DNA of 46,025 nucleotides from positions 98,867 to 144,891 of the forward strand of contig JAGGWK010000037.1 of the NCBI GenBank assembly GCA_021157525.1, written 5' to 3'. Made by a program: the position numbers and the translations under genes. The notes under the pieces are model-generated. The model worked only from the letters and a program-made list of their open reading frames with translations. It did not search any database and was not told where the DNA came from. The DNA comes from Candidatus Cloacimonadota bacterium (GTDB lineage: Bacteria; Cloacimonadota; Cloacimonadia; Cloacimonadales; TCS61). This document shows, one piece after another, positions 10,433-20,144 of this stretch; the first letter of the stretch is position 1; the number at the start of each line of letters is the position of its first letter.

Positions 10433-11406
10433 TGCAAGAAGCAAAATATTTTACCAGACAAACGGGAAACCGTGTGATTTGCACGCTGTGTCCCCACGGA
10501 TGTCTTTTAGCAGATGGTGAAGAAGGATTGTGCCGTGGCCGCGTAAATCGGCGCGGAACCCTCTACGCCACAAACTATGGCCAGACTATCTCCGTAAATC
10601 TCGATCCCATCGAGAAAAAACCGCTGTATCACTTTTTACCGGGAAACCAGATTTTGTCTATCGCATCAAATTCCTGCAATTTTCGCTGCGATTTTTGCCA
10701 GAATTTCTCCATCAGCCAGCAACCCCAGCCAACCTTCGCCATCACACCGGAGATGTTGCTGGAACTGTGTACCAAGCACCATTGTTCTATGGTCGCCTTT
10801 ACCTACACCGAGCCCCTCACGTGGTACGAGTTTGTGCTGGATGCAGCCGGGTTTTTGCAAAAGCATCACATCAAAACCGTGCTGGTGACCAATGGCTTTA
10901 TCAATCCGGAACCATTGGCGGAATTGTTGCCAGTAATTGATGCCATGAATGTCGATCTTAAGGCGATGTACGACGGATTTTACAAAAAAATCTGTGGAGG
11001 CGCATTGAAACCGGTTTTGGCCACCATCCGTTACGCTGCAAAACACTGTCATCTGGAGCTTACAAATCTACTGATTCCCGGCGAAAATGACAGCGATTCC
11101 CAGATCGAGTCCCTCATTGATTTTGTCGCTTCGGTAGATCGCCGCATCCCTCTCCACTTTTCCAAGTACTTTCCTCACTACCTCCGCAGCACGCAGCCTA
11201 CCGACGAAAAAACCCTGTATCACGCTCTTGAGATGGCCAGGGCCGAGCTGGATTTCGTCTATTTGGGAAACATCATTCACAGTCATACTACCCGGTGTCC
11301 TCAATGTGGCGAATTGCTTATCACCCGTGGAACCAAAACCACAATCAACCTCCAGGATGGATCGTGCCCGTCCTGCCACTATCCGGTGTATGGCGTATGG
11401 AAATAA
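10432..11406 (+). CDS. amrS: AmmeMemoRadiSam system radical SAM enzyme (AmrS-like)
   Basis: CTLCPHGCLLADGEEGLCRGRVNRRG and radical SAM motif CNFRCDFCQN; ATG overlaps previous stop. Confidence 0.9.
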   Translation: MQEAKYFTRQTGNRVICTLCPHGCLLADGEEGLCRGRVNRRGTLYATNYGQTISVNLDPIEKKPLYHFLPGNQILSIASNSCNFRCDFCQNFSISQQPQPTFAITPEMLLELCTKHHCSMVAFTYTEPLTWYEFVLDAAGFLQKHHIKTVLVTNGFINPEPLAELLPVIDAMNVDLKAMYDGFYKKICGGALKPVLATIRYAAKHCHLELTNLLIPGENDSDSQIESLIDFVASVDRRIPLHFSKYFPHYLRSTQPTDEKTLYHALEMARAELDFVYLGNIIHSHTTRCPQCGELLITRGTKTTINLQDGSCPSCHYPVYGVWK

Positions 11407-11768
11407 ATTTCAGGCATTATAGACGGATGTTCACCCGCGGGGATGTTTTTTTGCTGGTGATTTTGCTCCTGATTGCTGGCGGTATTTTCTTCGGGCAGCA
11501 GCGCAGAAATGTAAACCAACGCGTGGTGGTGTTTCGTGATGATTCCCAGCTGGGATCTTACCCTCTCTCTCAGGATGCTACCATACAAATTGATACCCAT
11601 TGCACCTTCCAGATAGAAAACAGACGGGTGCGAATGCTGCACTCCGATTGCCCAAACCAGCTCTGTGTTAAGCAGGGATGGAGCACCGGTTTGCCCATCA
11701 TCTGCGTGCCAAATCACATTATCATCCGCATCCAGAGTGGCGAAGAGCCACTGCTGATTACCCATTAA
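11397..11768 (+). CDS. NusG domain II-containing protein, TM-anchored
   Basis: MEINFRHYRRMFTRGDVFLLVILLLIAGG..., C-rich RVRMLHSDCPNQLCVKQGW...IICVPNHIIIRI typical of NusG_II; ORF track start (11295) judged too early. Confidence 0.8.
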   Translation: MEINFRHYRRMFTRGDVFLLVILLLIAGGIFFGQQRRNVNQRVVVFRDDSQLGSYPLSQDATIQIDTHCTFQIENRRVRMLHSDCPNQLCVKQGWSTGLPIICVPNHIIIRIQSGEEPLLITH

Positions 11769-11814
11769 TCTCTTTACGGATTCGTTGGAATCTTTGTTTT
11801 AGAAGAAGCTTTTC

Positions 11815-12567
11815 TTATCTTTTTTGGGCGATGAGAATGAGGTTATGGGATTCCGGAACTACCGGTCCTTTCTGAAAATCTCCATAAACTTCTTCCGGAG
11901 AAAAACCGCATGCATCCAGCAGAAGTTTCATATAATCCAATGAACATTCCCGCAGGGAAATGTTGTGTTCAAAGGTGCGTTTAGAGCCATCTGGCAACAA
12001 TTCTTCATAACGGTCGTGCCAGTGTTTAATCAGGTTCAGCCGGTCGATATCGTAGCTGGTAAACATGGCGAGGGTGGATTTTGCTGGTGAAAAATAGCTG
12101 CGATACTGGAGCGTGAGAGGGAATGTGTCGGGACCTTCGCAGAGGCAGGGAGTGAGGTCTATTCCCAGGATGCCGTCAGGTTGAAGATGATCATGAACAC
12201 TGCTCAGGCAGCGGATCTGGTCATCCTGGGTAAGAAGTTGCTGAAAAGATGAGTAGCTGATGAAGGCGAAGGGAAAGGTTGCATCCAGAGAAAAAGAGCG
12301 CATGTCTGCCTGCAGGGTGCTGATGGGAAGCTGCCCCGCTTTTGCCTGTAATGCATCCAGTAATGCGGAAGAATAATCGACAGCGGTAACGGGAAAGCCG
12401 GCTTTGGCCAAGGGGATGGTGATGCGGCCACTACCACAGCACAGTTCTAAAATCGGGCTGCCAAACCGGGCAGCTGCATCCAGCCAAAAGCCAATATCCT
12501 CTGCCTGTCTGGTACAGATTTTTTCAAATTCCCAGTCGTAATAGCGGGCAAAATCATTCCAATTCAT
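11815..12567 (-). CDS. Class I SAM-dependent methyltransferase
   Basis: ILELCCGSGRITIPLAKAGFPVTAVDYS motif I. Confidence 0.85.
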   Translation of the reverse strand: MNWNDFARYYDWEFEKICTRQAEDIGFWLDAAARFGSPILELCCGSGRITIPLAKAGFPVTAVDYSSALLDALQAKAGQLPISTLQADMRSFSLDATFPFAFISYSSFQQLLTQDDQIRCLSSVHDHLQPDGILGIDLTPCLCEGPDTFPLTLQYRSYFSPAKSTLAMFTSYDIDRLNLIKHWHDRYEELLPDGSKRTFEHNISLRECSLDYMKLLLDACGFSPEEVYGDFQKGPVVPESHNLILIAQKR

Positions 12568-12789
12568 TCATACTCCTGGGGCGAGATTAGAAAGCATTTC
12601 CAGAAGTCAAAGAAAATTTGTTTACAGTGGGAAGTGCCTGTATGAAATTGAATAAAAACAATAAACGTACGCCGGAGATACCGAGACAAGAGCTGAATCT
12701 GCAGAACTTGAGTCGCAAAGTGCAAAGTTATGGTGACTTGAGGGCTGCACAACTTTATGTTGTAACATTTCCTCTTTAAGTCAACAATA

Positions 12790-13161
12790 TCAATCGGTTT
12801 TCAACGTCTCAATTATCTGCTTTACTCTATCTATATCAACCGGTTTATTTAGATACGCTACAGGATTTAATTTTTGGGCCCGCCTTTTGATCATATCTGT
12901 TGCATAACCGGTCATAAAAGCGACGGGGACTTTCTTTTGTAACAGTATTTGCTCGGCAGCTTCGATGCCATCCATCCCGCCTGGCAGATTGATGTCCATC
13001 AAAATGAGATCGGGGTTCTCCTTATTGGCGATCTCTATTGAAGCCTTACCATTGGAAACTGTCGGGAGTACCATTACGCCAATATCCTCAATATCAAGCT
13101 TCAAGCACATAGCAATCAATTGTTCGTCTTCCACGATGAGCACTTTCATTGGTTTTTCCAT
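12790..13161 (-). CDS. Stand-alone response regulator receiver domain
   Basis: VLIVEDEQ...PDLILMDINLPGGMDG...NKPVD. Confidence 0.92.
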   Translation of the reverse strand: MEKPMKVLIVEDEQLIAMCLKLDIEDIGVMVLPTVSNGKASIEIANKENPDLILMDINLPGGMDGIEAAEQILLQKKVPVAFMTGYATDMIKRRAQKLNPVAYLNKPVDIDRVKQIIETLKTD

Positions 13162-15840
13162 TTATACCCTCTTATAGTATTGTTCTTTTGCGATTACAAT
13201 CCGGCATTTGAAGCCATCGCCGCTGGTGAACGTGACCTCACCGCCCAATTGATCCCTTGCCAGAGCTATAACCGTTTGCAATCCCAGATGACCGTCTTTT
13301 TCTACGTTAAAATCTTCTGGAAATCCCGTACCATTATCAGACACTTCAATGATCAGTCTTTTTTCGGCATCCTGCTTTAAAACCACATGGATTTCACCTT
13401 TCTCTTCTGCAGGAAAAGCATGCTTCACCGTATTGGTGAGCAGTTCGTTTAATACCAATCCAAGGGGAATTGCCGTATCGATCAAAACGGGTATGTCTTC
13501 GGGTGCGTCAAAATGGAATTGAATTTTGTCAGCTTCCGAGAGGAAACTCTGCCGGATCAGAACAATTAAATCGCTGAAATAGGATCTCAGATTCAGGGAA
13601 GACAAATCCTGTGATTCGTACAATTTTTGATGCACCAGAGCCATTGAACGAATTTTCAGCTCAATTTCCCTGAATGAAGTTTGTACCGTTTCATCCGATA
13701 TGGTTCGGGCCCTCAACCGCAGCATGGCGGAAATCACCTGCATGTTGTTTTTGGTTCGGTGATAGAGTTCCCGCAGTAACAGTTCTTTTTCCTCAAGATC
13801 TTTTTGGATTTGTTCTTCCGCTTTTTTCCGTTCGGTAATATCAGTGAATATTGTTGCAAATTTTCCTTTCTCCGGAGAATATACCAAAATACGGAGATAT
13901 TTTTTCATTGGCGGGAAATATTCTTCGAATGTCACACCTTTGCCGGTTTCTGCCACCTTTGCGTAAATATCAAGATATGGAGCTTCTTTTGTTCCGTAAA
14001 GTTCTGTTGCCAGTTTTCCCATGGCATTTTCGGGTTTTATATTGAGGTATTTTTCAGAAGCCGGATTCGCTTCAATTATTCGATAATCAATTGCTTTCCC
14101 TTTCTTGCTATAGATAATTTCATGGAGATAGACACCTTCTGTCATTTCTGAAAATAGCGAATGGAATTTTGCTTCGCTTTCCTGCAACGCTATTTCCGCC
14201 TGCCTGCGCTTTTCGTCAACTTTGATGCTGTGCAGGGCAAAGGCAATATCCCCGCTCACCTCTTTAAAAAGTGCAATCTCTTCATTGTCATATATAAGCT
14301 CGCGTGGAATTGAAACCGTCATCAATCCGTAAATTTTCCCCTCATGCTCCAGTCGAATTGTCATCGCTCCTCTGTCTGCATACTTACCGGATATCGGACA
14401 ATCTTTACATTCATCTTCTGGAAACTCAGTAATTACCGGATCAGATTGTTTTAATGCCTTTTCCCCGCAAACTGTGTTCTTCCCGCTTCTCATAAGTTCG
14501 ATGAGAGGTAAAAAATCCTTGCCCAAACCCGCTTCGGCAGCTGATACAAATTTGCTCGATCCATCAAACAAAACAATCCAGGCATTGGCATAACCGCGAG
14601 TTTCTATCAGATTATTACAGGCGCCATTTATAACTTTATCTCTCTCTTTTTCTTTGGTGATAAGCTGATTCACCGTGCGGATAGCACGAAGCACAAGATT
14701 AAGATGCTTGATTTTCTCTTCCGCCTGCCTGCGCTCGGTTATGTCTTCTACAGTGCCGTCATAATAGAGTGTTTTACCGTGTGAATCGCGAATGGCACAA
14801 GCGCTTTCCCTGACATAAAACACTAACCCGTCCCGCCGCGTCCAGATAGATTCCAATCCTTTTACTTCCCCTTCCTTTTCGATAAGCTCAATGAACTGTT
14901 TACGGGGTGTGGCAATTTCGAAACCATTTTTTTCGAGATTTCTCTCTGCAAGCTCATCAAAAGACCCATAACCAAGCATCTTAATTAAAGCGGGATTGGC
15001 GAGAAGAATAGTGCCGTCTGGCGTTGTCCGGTAGAGTCCGAGGGTTACATTATCATAGAGACTGCGGAAACGTTTCTCTGATATCTTTAACTCTTCTTCT
15101 GCTTTCTTAAGTGCGCTAATATCCAACATTGATACCACACTTTGTTTTGTGTTGGGAATCATGGCAACATAAAGAACAATATTCTTGATGTCTCCATCGA
15201 CATTTAAGATGCGAACTTCATATTTTCTTTCAACCGACTTCGGATTTTCCCTGCGTGCCCTATGCCGGTTCAACATCAACGCTAAATCCTCTTTATAAAC
15301 GAAATCAGTCCAGGATTTCCCGATAAGCTGATCGGGAGAATATCCAAAAACTTCTTCACATTCATTGTTTGCATGTACAATTGTCGTGTCTTCGTCAACG
15401 ATTAGGGTAGCCGTTCCGGTAGATTCAAATATAGCTCTATATTTCTGTTCGCTGTGTTCAATAATCTGTTCCGATTGGGCGCGCAATTTCAAAAAAGAAT
15501 TCATCCGTGTCAGGAACTCTGCTTTACCGACGGGCATTCGGATGATGTCATCAAAGCAGTTGCTCAGCCAGGGCTCAGCCGGAGTTTTTTCAGACAATAA
15601 TGCCAGAATTGGAAGAAATGGCCCGGCTGATTCTTTTATGTCATCAAGGAATGGAGAGATTTGATGGCCGGTTAATTCGTCCACCAGAACAGCATCGGCT
15701 TTCTTTAGAAGCTCAATCCTGTTGGCGCTGGTAAGTTTTTCTACCCGGTGCCCTTCCTTTTGCAGTAAATCGGCGAGCAGCTTGTAATCGGCCAGGTTTT
15801 TTACCGAAAGAAGAATCGTTCTTTTTTTCATAATGTTCAC
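13162..15840 (-). CDS. Multi-domain sensor histidine kinase (degenerate receiver-like N-term, PAS repeats, GAF, HisKA_2/HATPase)
   Basis: PAS repeats, GAF-like ECKDCPISGKYADRGAMTIRL, LYHRTKNNMQVISAMLRLRAR (HisKA_2 type), ELLTNTVKHAFP...EVSDNGTGFP. Confidence 0.9.
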   Translation of the reverse strand: MNIMKKRTILLSVKNLADYKLLADLLQKEGHRVEKLTSANRIELLKKADAVLVDELTGHQISPFLDDIKESAGPFLPILALLSEKTPAEPWLSNCFDDIIRMPVGKAEFLTRMNSFLKLRAQSEQIIEHSEQKYRAIFESTGTATLIVDEDTTIVHANNECEEVFGYSPDQLIGKSWTDFVYKEDLALMLNRHRARRENPKSVERKYEVRILNVDGDIKNIVLYVAMIPNTKQSVVSMLDISALKKAEEELKISEKRFRSLYDNVTLGLYRTTPDGTILLANPALIKMLGYGSFDELAERNLEKNGFEIATPRKQFIELIEKEGEVKGLESIWTRRDGLVFYVRESACAIRDSHGKTLYYDGTVEDITERRQAEEKIKHLNLVLRAIRTVNQLITKEKERDKVINGACNNLIETRGYANAWIVLFDGSSKFVSAAEAGLGKDFLPLIELMRSGKNTVCGEKALKQSDPVITEFPEDECKDCPISGKYADRGAMTIRLEHEGKIYGLMTVSIPRELIYDNEEIALFKEVSGDIAFALHSIKVDEKRRQAEIALQESEAKFHSLFSEMTEGVYLHEIIYSKKGKAIDYRIIEANPASEKYLNIKPENAMGKLATELYGTKEAPYLDIYAKVAETGKGVTFEEYFPPMKKYLRILVYSPEKGKFATIFTDITERKKAEEQIQKDLEEKELLLRELYHRTKNNMQVISAMLRLRARTISDETVQTSFREIELKIRSMALVHQKLYESQDLSSLNLRSYFSDLIVLIRQSFLSEADKIQFHFDAPEDIPVLIDTAIPLGLVLNELLTNTVKHAFPAEEKGEIHVVLKQDAEKRLIIEVSDNGTGFPEDFNVEKDGHLGLQTVIALARDQLGGEVTFTSGDGFKCRIVIAKEQYYKRV

Positions 15841-15841
15841 A

Positions 15842-17299
15842 TCATCTGTTTTTTATTGGTGTTCCGGACAATAAGCCGCTGAATCCTTCCAGTTTGTCAC
15901 CGACCTGAATTCCTTTTTCGTTCGATATTATCAATTCGCGTAGTTCAGGTTCATATTCACCCAGTCGTTTTTTCATACAACTGATCAGGCGAATAATCCT
16001 TCCATTCAACTCAGCGAAACGCAACAACAACACATTATCAGCAATATAACTGATACCGTAATCCGTTAACCTGAGATCGCCGGTAATTGCTTCCATCTCG
16101 TTAATGATAATGACATTCACCTGTTTTGATTTCAGAAAATTGATGAGGTTTTGTGTATGTGTCAAAATGTTACCGAATTGCTCCATGGAAATGTTGAATC
16201 CCCGCATACTATCAAGAACCACAGTTTTGACGCCCCGTTTCAGTTCGTTGCGGATTTTGAGAAGCAATTCGTCAGGGAAGAGATCAAGCGGGTTCACAAA
16301 AACAATTTTAATGATACCATTGTCGATATACGGTCGGATATCCATGCCCAGGTTTTCAGCACGTTTGACGATAAAGGGCTCGTGTTCTTCGAAAGCGTAG
16401 AGAACCGAAGAATTGCCTTTACGCGCTTCGGATAAAAGATATTGCATACCCAGAGTGCTTTTCCCGACGCCGGCGGGACCGGTGATCAATGTATTGGTTC
16501 CGACTTCCAGGCCTCCTTTCAGCAGATCATCGAGACCGGTGATCCCCGAAGTAAGCACTTCGTCCCTGAGGGCAGGCGGAACATCTTTTTCGATAATATG
16601 GGGATAAATGGTAATCCCTTCATTGGTAATCCGCATAGGATGCAGACCCGATAAATATCCCGAACCTCTTAATTTTTGAATTTCAATCATACGCAGATCT
16701 ATTACCCGGGATTGCGATAAAGTTCTGTCCAAATAAAGTACCGCGTCAACCGAGAGGGCAAGCGAGGCGTCTTTATCCATTTCAGTGGGATCATACAGTA
16801 ACAAGGCAGTGCATTTTATGGATTTGAGGTAATTAACAAATACCAGCAGATGTTTGCGGAATTGATAATCGTCAGTTGAAAGATAACTTAACAGAGTAAC
16901 CGAATCGATAACCACTTTTTCCGGTTTCTTTTTTTCAATAGCGTCATAAATCGCTTTCCAGGTGGTGGACAACTCGACCTCACTGGGCGAAAAGACCGTG
17001 TATTCTTCCACATCACCAGGTTTCCCCGATGGACTCAGGTCAACGATGTCAATTTTATCAAGTGACCAGCCAAAGCTGTCCACATTGGCATGCAATTCTC
17101 CGGCGCGCTCGGCGAGGGTAATATACTGACACTTTCCATCGTTCAGTAATTTTTCATCCGACAGCAGCCATTGCAAAGATAAAATTGTCTTGCCGCTACC
17201 GGTAGAACCGGCCAGCAAATACGAGTATCCGGGCATAAAACCACCCTGAAGGATGATGTCGAGTCCGGGGATTCCGGTAGATATTCTTTTACCATTCAT
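15842..17299 (-). CDS. KaiC-like double-RecA (CI/CII) ATPase
   Basis: Two Walker A motifs LLAGSTGSGKTIL and LITGPAGVGKSTL; KaiC-like C-terminus ELRELIISNEKGIQVGDKLEGFSGLLSGTP. Confidence 0.9.
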   Translation of the reverse strand: MNGKRISTGIPGLDIILQGGFMPGYSYLLAGSTGSGKTILSLQWLLSDEKLLNDGKCQYITLAERAGELHANVDSFGWSLDKIDIVDLSPSGKPGDVEEYTVFSPSEVELSTTWKAIYDAIEKKKPEKVVIDSVTLLSYLSTDDYQFRKHLLVFVNYLKSIKCTALLLYDPTEMDKDASLALSVDAVLYLDRTLSQSRVIDLRMIEIQKLRGSGYLSGLHPMRITNEGITIYPHIIEKDVPPALRDEVLTSGITGLDDLLKGGLEVGTNTLITGPAGVGKSTLGMQYLLSEARKGNSSVLYAFEEHEPFIVKRAENLGMDIRPYIDNGIIKIVFVNPLDLFPDELLLKIRNELKRGVKTVVLDSMRGFNISMEQFGNILTHTQNLINFLKSKQVNVIIINEMEAITGDLRLTDYGISYIADNVLLLRFAELNGRIIRLISCMKKRLGEYEPELRELIISNEKGIQVGDKLEGFSGLLSGTPIKNR

Positions 17300-17671
17300 T
17301 TTGAGCCTCCCTTAAAACATCCGTTCATTCCATACTCACATGACAAGTACTGTATTTAGAATCTGTCTGCTTCTGAAAAAGTCAAGGCCCTTTTTTTGCG
17401 TGCATCTTCCTCGTTCTTTATAATGATGCATCCTGTATAGCTTTAAGTATCGTTTTCAGATCTTCTAGAATTTCCACAAAGTGGTTTCCTTCAATGGTTT
17501 ATCTCTCATGAAGTCCTCTCAATGCATCTCCCGGATGTGAATTTATCAACTTCTTTCTGCTCGAGAGGGCCATGTCTGGCTACGTTGGTTCTTTTCTCGT
17601 CCCAACGCAACATTTGGTCTTCCTGAATCTTACAGGTTATTTTCTTGGCAAAGGCGTCGATTCTTCCTCTG

Positions 17672-18700
17672 CTATTGGGCAATATAATCAGTAAGGTGTC
17701 GCAAGATGGTGGCGGCATCCACGTCTTCTACCACCTCTCCCTGCTGGATAGATCGCAATAATATCAGGGTGATTTGACCCACATTTTTTTTATCCTGCTG
17801 CAATATAGCTTCCCCTTTGGCCAGGATGCGTTCCCGCGGGCACACGGACAGAGTTTGAGGGATATTGAAGTCATCCAGTAATCGGCCAATTTCCTCGGCC
17901 GCACTGGGCAGTAGCAAGCCACGTTCCACGCTCAAAGCGTTGGCGATGCGCATCCCTACGCCAACGGCAGTGCCATGATGCACCGAATATTCCGAAAGCC
18001 CTTCGATGACGTGGGCAAAGGTATGACCAAAATTCAGCAGCCGCCGTTGGCCGCGATCGTGCAGATCCACTTCACAGATGCTCATTTTCACATCCACCGC
18101 TTCCCGCAGGATGGTGGGAATGTTCAGCGGTTTTTGCCTGATAAGCTCCAGCAAGGGGGATGCCGATATCAAGGCCATTTTTATGGCTTCGGCCCAACCT
18201 TCCTGCATCACGGCCAGTGGCAATGTATCGAGAAATCTCTGACAGATCAACACCTTCTCCGCAGGATAAAAACCGCCAACACAGTTTTTGATACCATCAA
18301 AATTGATCGCCGCTTTTCCCCCCAGAGATGCATCTATCATTCCCACAAAGCTGGTGGGAACCAGTTGCAACCGGCATCCCCGCTTGTATGTAGCGCCGAT
18401 GAACCCGGCGATGTCTGTGGTAATGCCGCCGCCAATGCCGACCACCGTGCTACTGCGATGGGCTTGATGACGATTCATAAAACGAAAGATATCTTTGAGG
18501 ATGTCGGGAGATTTGTTCTCCTCCGTTGCATCCAGCCAAAACACCGGATATTTGTCTATGGAACCAACCATCAACTTTTCCAGCGATGGCCGCACTTTTT
18601 TGTCGGCAACGATTATCGGGTGTTGAATGTCCGACAGGTCTATGGCGGAGGTAAAGGAAACCTTCGTTTGAAAGCCGTTAAGATGATAAATCTGATCCAC
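17672..18700 (-). CDS. 3-dehydroquinate synthase family protein (divergent AroB-like)
   Basis: GGGITTDIAGFIGATYKRGCRLQLVPTSF, DASLGGKAAINF, NFGHTFAHVIEG. Confidence 0.85.
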   Translation of the reverse strand: MDQIYHLNGFQTKVSFTSAIDLSDIQHPIIVADKKVRPSLEKLMVGSIDKYPVFWLDATEENKSPDILKDIFRFMNRHQAHRSSTVVGIGGGITTDIAGFIGATYKRGCRLQLVPTSFVGMIDASLGGKAAINFDGIKNCVGGFYPAEKVLICQRFLDTLPLAVMQEGWAEAIKMALISASPLLELIRQKPLNIPTILREAVDVKMSICEVDLHDRGQRRLLNFGHTFAHVIEGLSEYSVHHGTAVGVGMRIANALSVERGLLLPSAAEEIGRLLDDFNIPQTLSVCPRERILAKGEAILQQDKKNVGQITLILLRSIQQGEVVEDVDAATILRHLTDYIAQ

Positions 18701-20144
18701 GTATATTCTCCTGAATTTTATTAAAAAGTAATTTTGGTGAAGGGCTCACCATCCAGATAAGGATGCTGCCTGCTATGACTAACCCGATTTTGATTCCGCT
18801 GAACCAGAGGGTTTGTGGCAATCGGGGATTGATCCATGCGATCACACACAAAAGGGCAATTGCTCCCAGGATGCGCCGGAGGGAATAGCCCACCGGATAC
18901 ATTTTTTCGGCGATGGTAAAATTGAACAAAACAATGAAGAGATAGGCGATCACCGAAGCCACCGCCGCGCCGGAAATACCCCAGCGAGGAATGAAGAAAT
19001 AGTTCAGTCCGATATTGATCAGTGCTCCCAAAAACACGGTACCTGCTATGTTCCCGGCCCGTTTTTTGATGTAAAAACTCAAATTGATAATGTTGAAAAT
19101 GCCATTGAGAAATGTGGAAATCACGCCGCAAAAAACAATGGGAATGGCGGCGGCATAGGCATCATCGATAAAGAGGGAAAAAAGTTCCGGACTAAAGAGC
19201 ATTACCAGGCTGGCGATCACCACCCCTCCCAGAAGATAATAGTTCATGAGAGTGGTGTAAGACCGCTTGGCAAAAGGCTCCGCCGCTATCTTCATGGCAT
19301 AGGGAAAAAAAGTGAGACTCACAATGCCATTGAGAAACGCTACCACCGAGCCAACCCGATAGCTGATGGCATAGATGCCGGCATCATGCAGTCCACCAGG
19401 CGAAAGATAGGTGATCATGTAGCGGTCGCTCACCCGCAAAGCCATCATGGCTACTGTGCCGGGAATCATCACCAGCCCAAAACCCAGCATACGCAGAAAC
19501 AGTGTGCCGGAAAAGCCCACACTTCCTGCATCCATGGCTGAGGTGTAACGGATAATAACCACCAGCGCCAGAACAAAACTGATGACTGACGCCACCAGAA
19601 GAGCGATGAACAACTGTTCGATGGCGAGGCTTCGCTGAAGTGCAAAAAAGCCCACAATACATACAAATATGCCGTTTTTTATGATGGCCAGCAAACCATA
19701 ACTGCGGGAGCGCTCCATGATATTCAGCAAACTGCGGATGATGGCAAAGAGGGAATCGAAAAAAATGATAACCGCCACAATGCGGATGATATGGCCATAG
19801 TTTGGGGTGCGGACGATCAACTGAGATATCTGCGTCCCATTGATGGCGATGAGAGCAGAAAGCAAAAGCCCTGAAGCAGTGACGGCAGTGAGAACGGTAA
19901 TAATCACACTGCGATAATGGCGAGGGGATTTTTCTTCGTAATAGAAGGAAAACAGTGCCTGCTGCAAGCCCAGAAGATAGAGTAGGCCGGCAAAGCCCAT
20001 GAAGATGGTTATGTTGGCATAGATGGCGTATTGGGCTGGCGGTAAAAAGTGTGTAAATAGTGGCAATAAAAGCAGATAGAGAAGTTTATTAATAAAATCA
20101 CTTCCGGCATAATCCAGACTTTTCCTCAGATAGGGATGCATCAC
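18678..20144 (-). CDS. Polysaccharide flippase (Wzx/oligosaccharide transporter)
   Basis: 12-14 TM pattern, SLDYAGSDFINKLLYLLLLPLFTHFLPPAQYAIYANI typical of polysaccharide biosynthesis exporters. Confidence 0.88.
   Translation of the reverse strand: MMHPYLRKSLDYAGSDFINKLLYLLLLPLFTHFLPPAQYAIYANITIFMGFAGLLYLLGLQQALFSFYYEEKSPRHYRSVIITVLTAVTASGLLLSALIAINGTQISQLIVRTPNYGHIIRIVAVIIFFDSLFAIIRSLLNIMERSRSYGLLAIIKNGIFVCIVGFFALQRSLAIEQLFIALLVASVISFVLALVVIIRYTSAMDAGSVGFSGTLFLRMLGFGLVMIPGTVAMMALRVSDRYMITYLSPGGLHDAGIYAISYRVGSVVAFLNGIVSLTFFPYAMKIAAEPFAKRSYTTLMNYYLLGGVVIASLVMLFSPELFSLFIDDAYAAAIPIVFCGVISTFLNGIFNIINLSFYIKKRAGNIAGTVFLGALINIGLNYFFIPRWGISGAAVASVIAYLFIVLFNFTIAEKMYPVGYSLRRILGAIALLCVIAWINPRLPQTLWFSGIKIGLVIAGSILIWMVSPSPKLLFNKIQENIRGSDLSS

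Noticed and set aside
17427-17720. Short minus-strand coding-like pieces (…MLRWDEKRTNVARHGPLEQKEVDKF… and EGNHFVEILEDLKTILKAIQDASL*)
   Set aside because: Different frames with stops between; faintly BrnT-like wording but no convincing match, so at most a decayed gene fragment.
18813-19541. 242-aa plus-strand ORF opposite the flippase
   Set aside because: His/Gln-rich antisense translation of a membrane-protein gene; no independent evidence.
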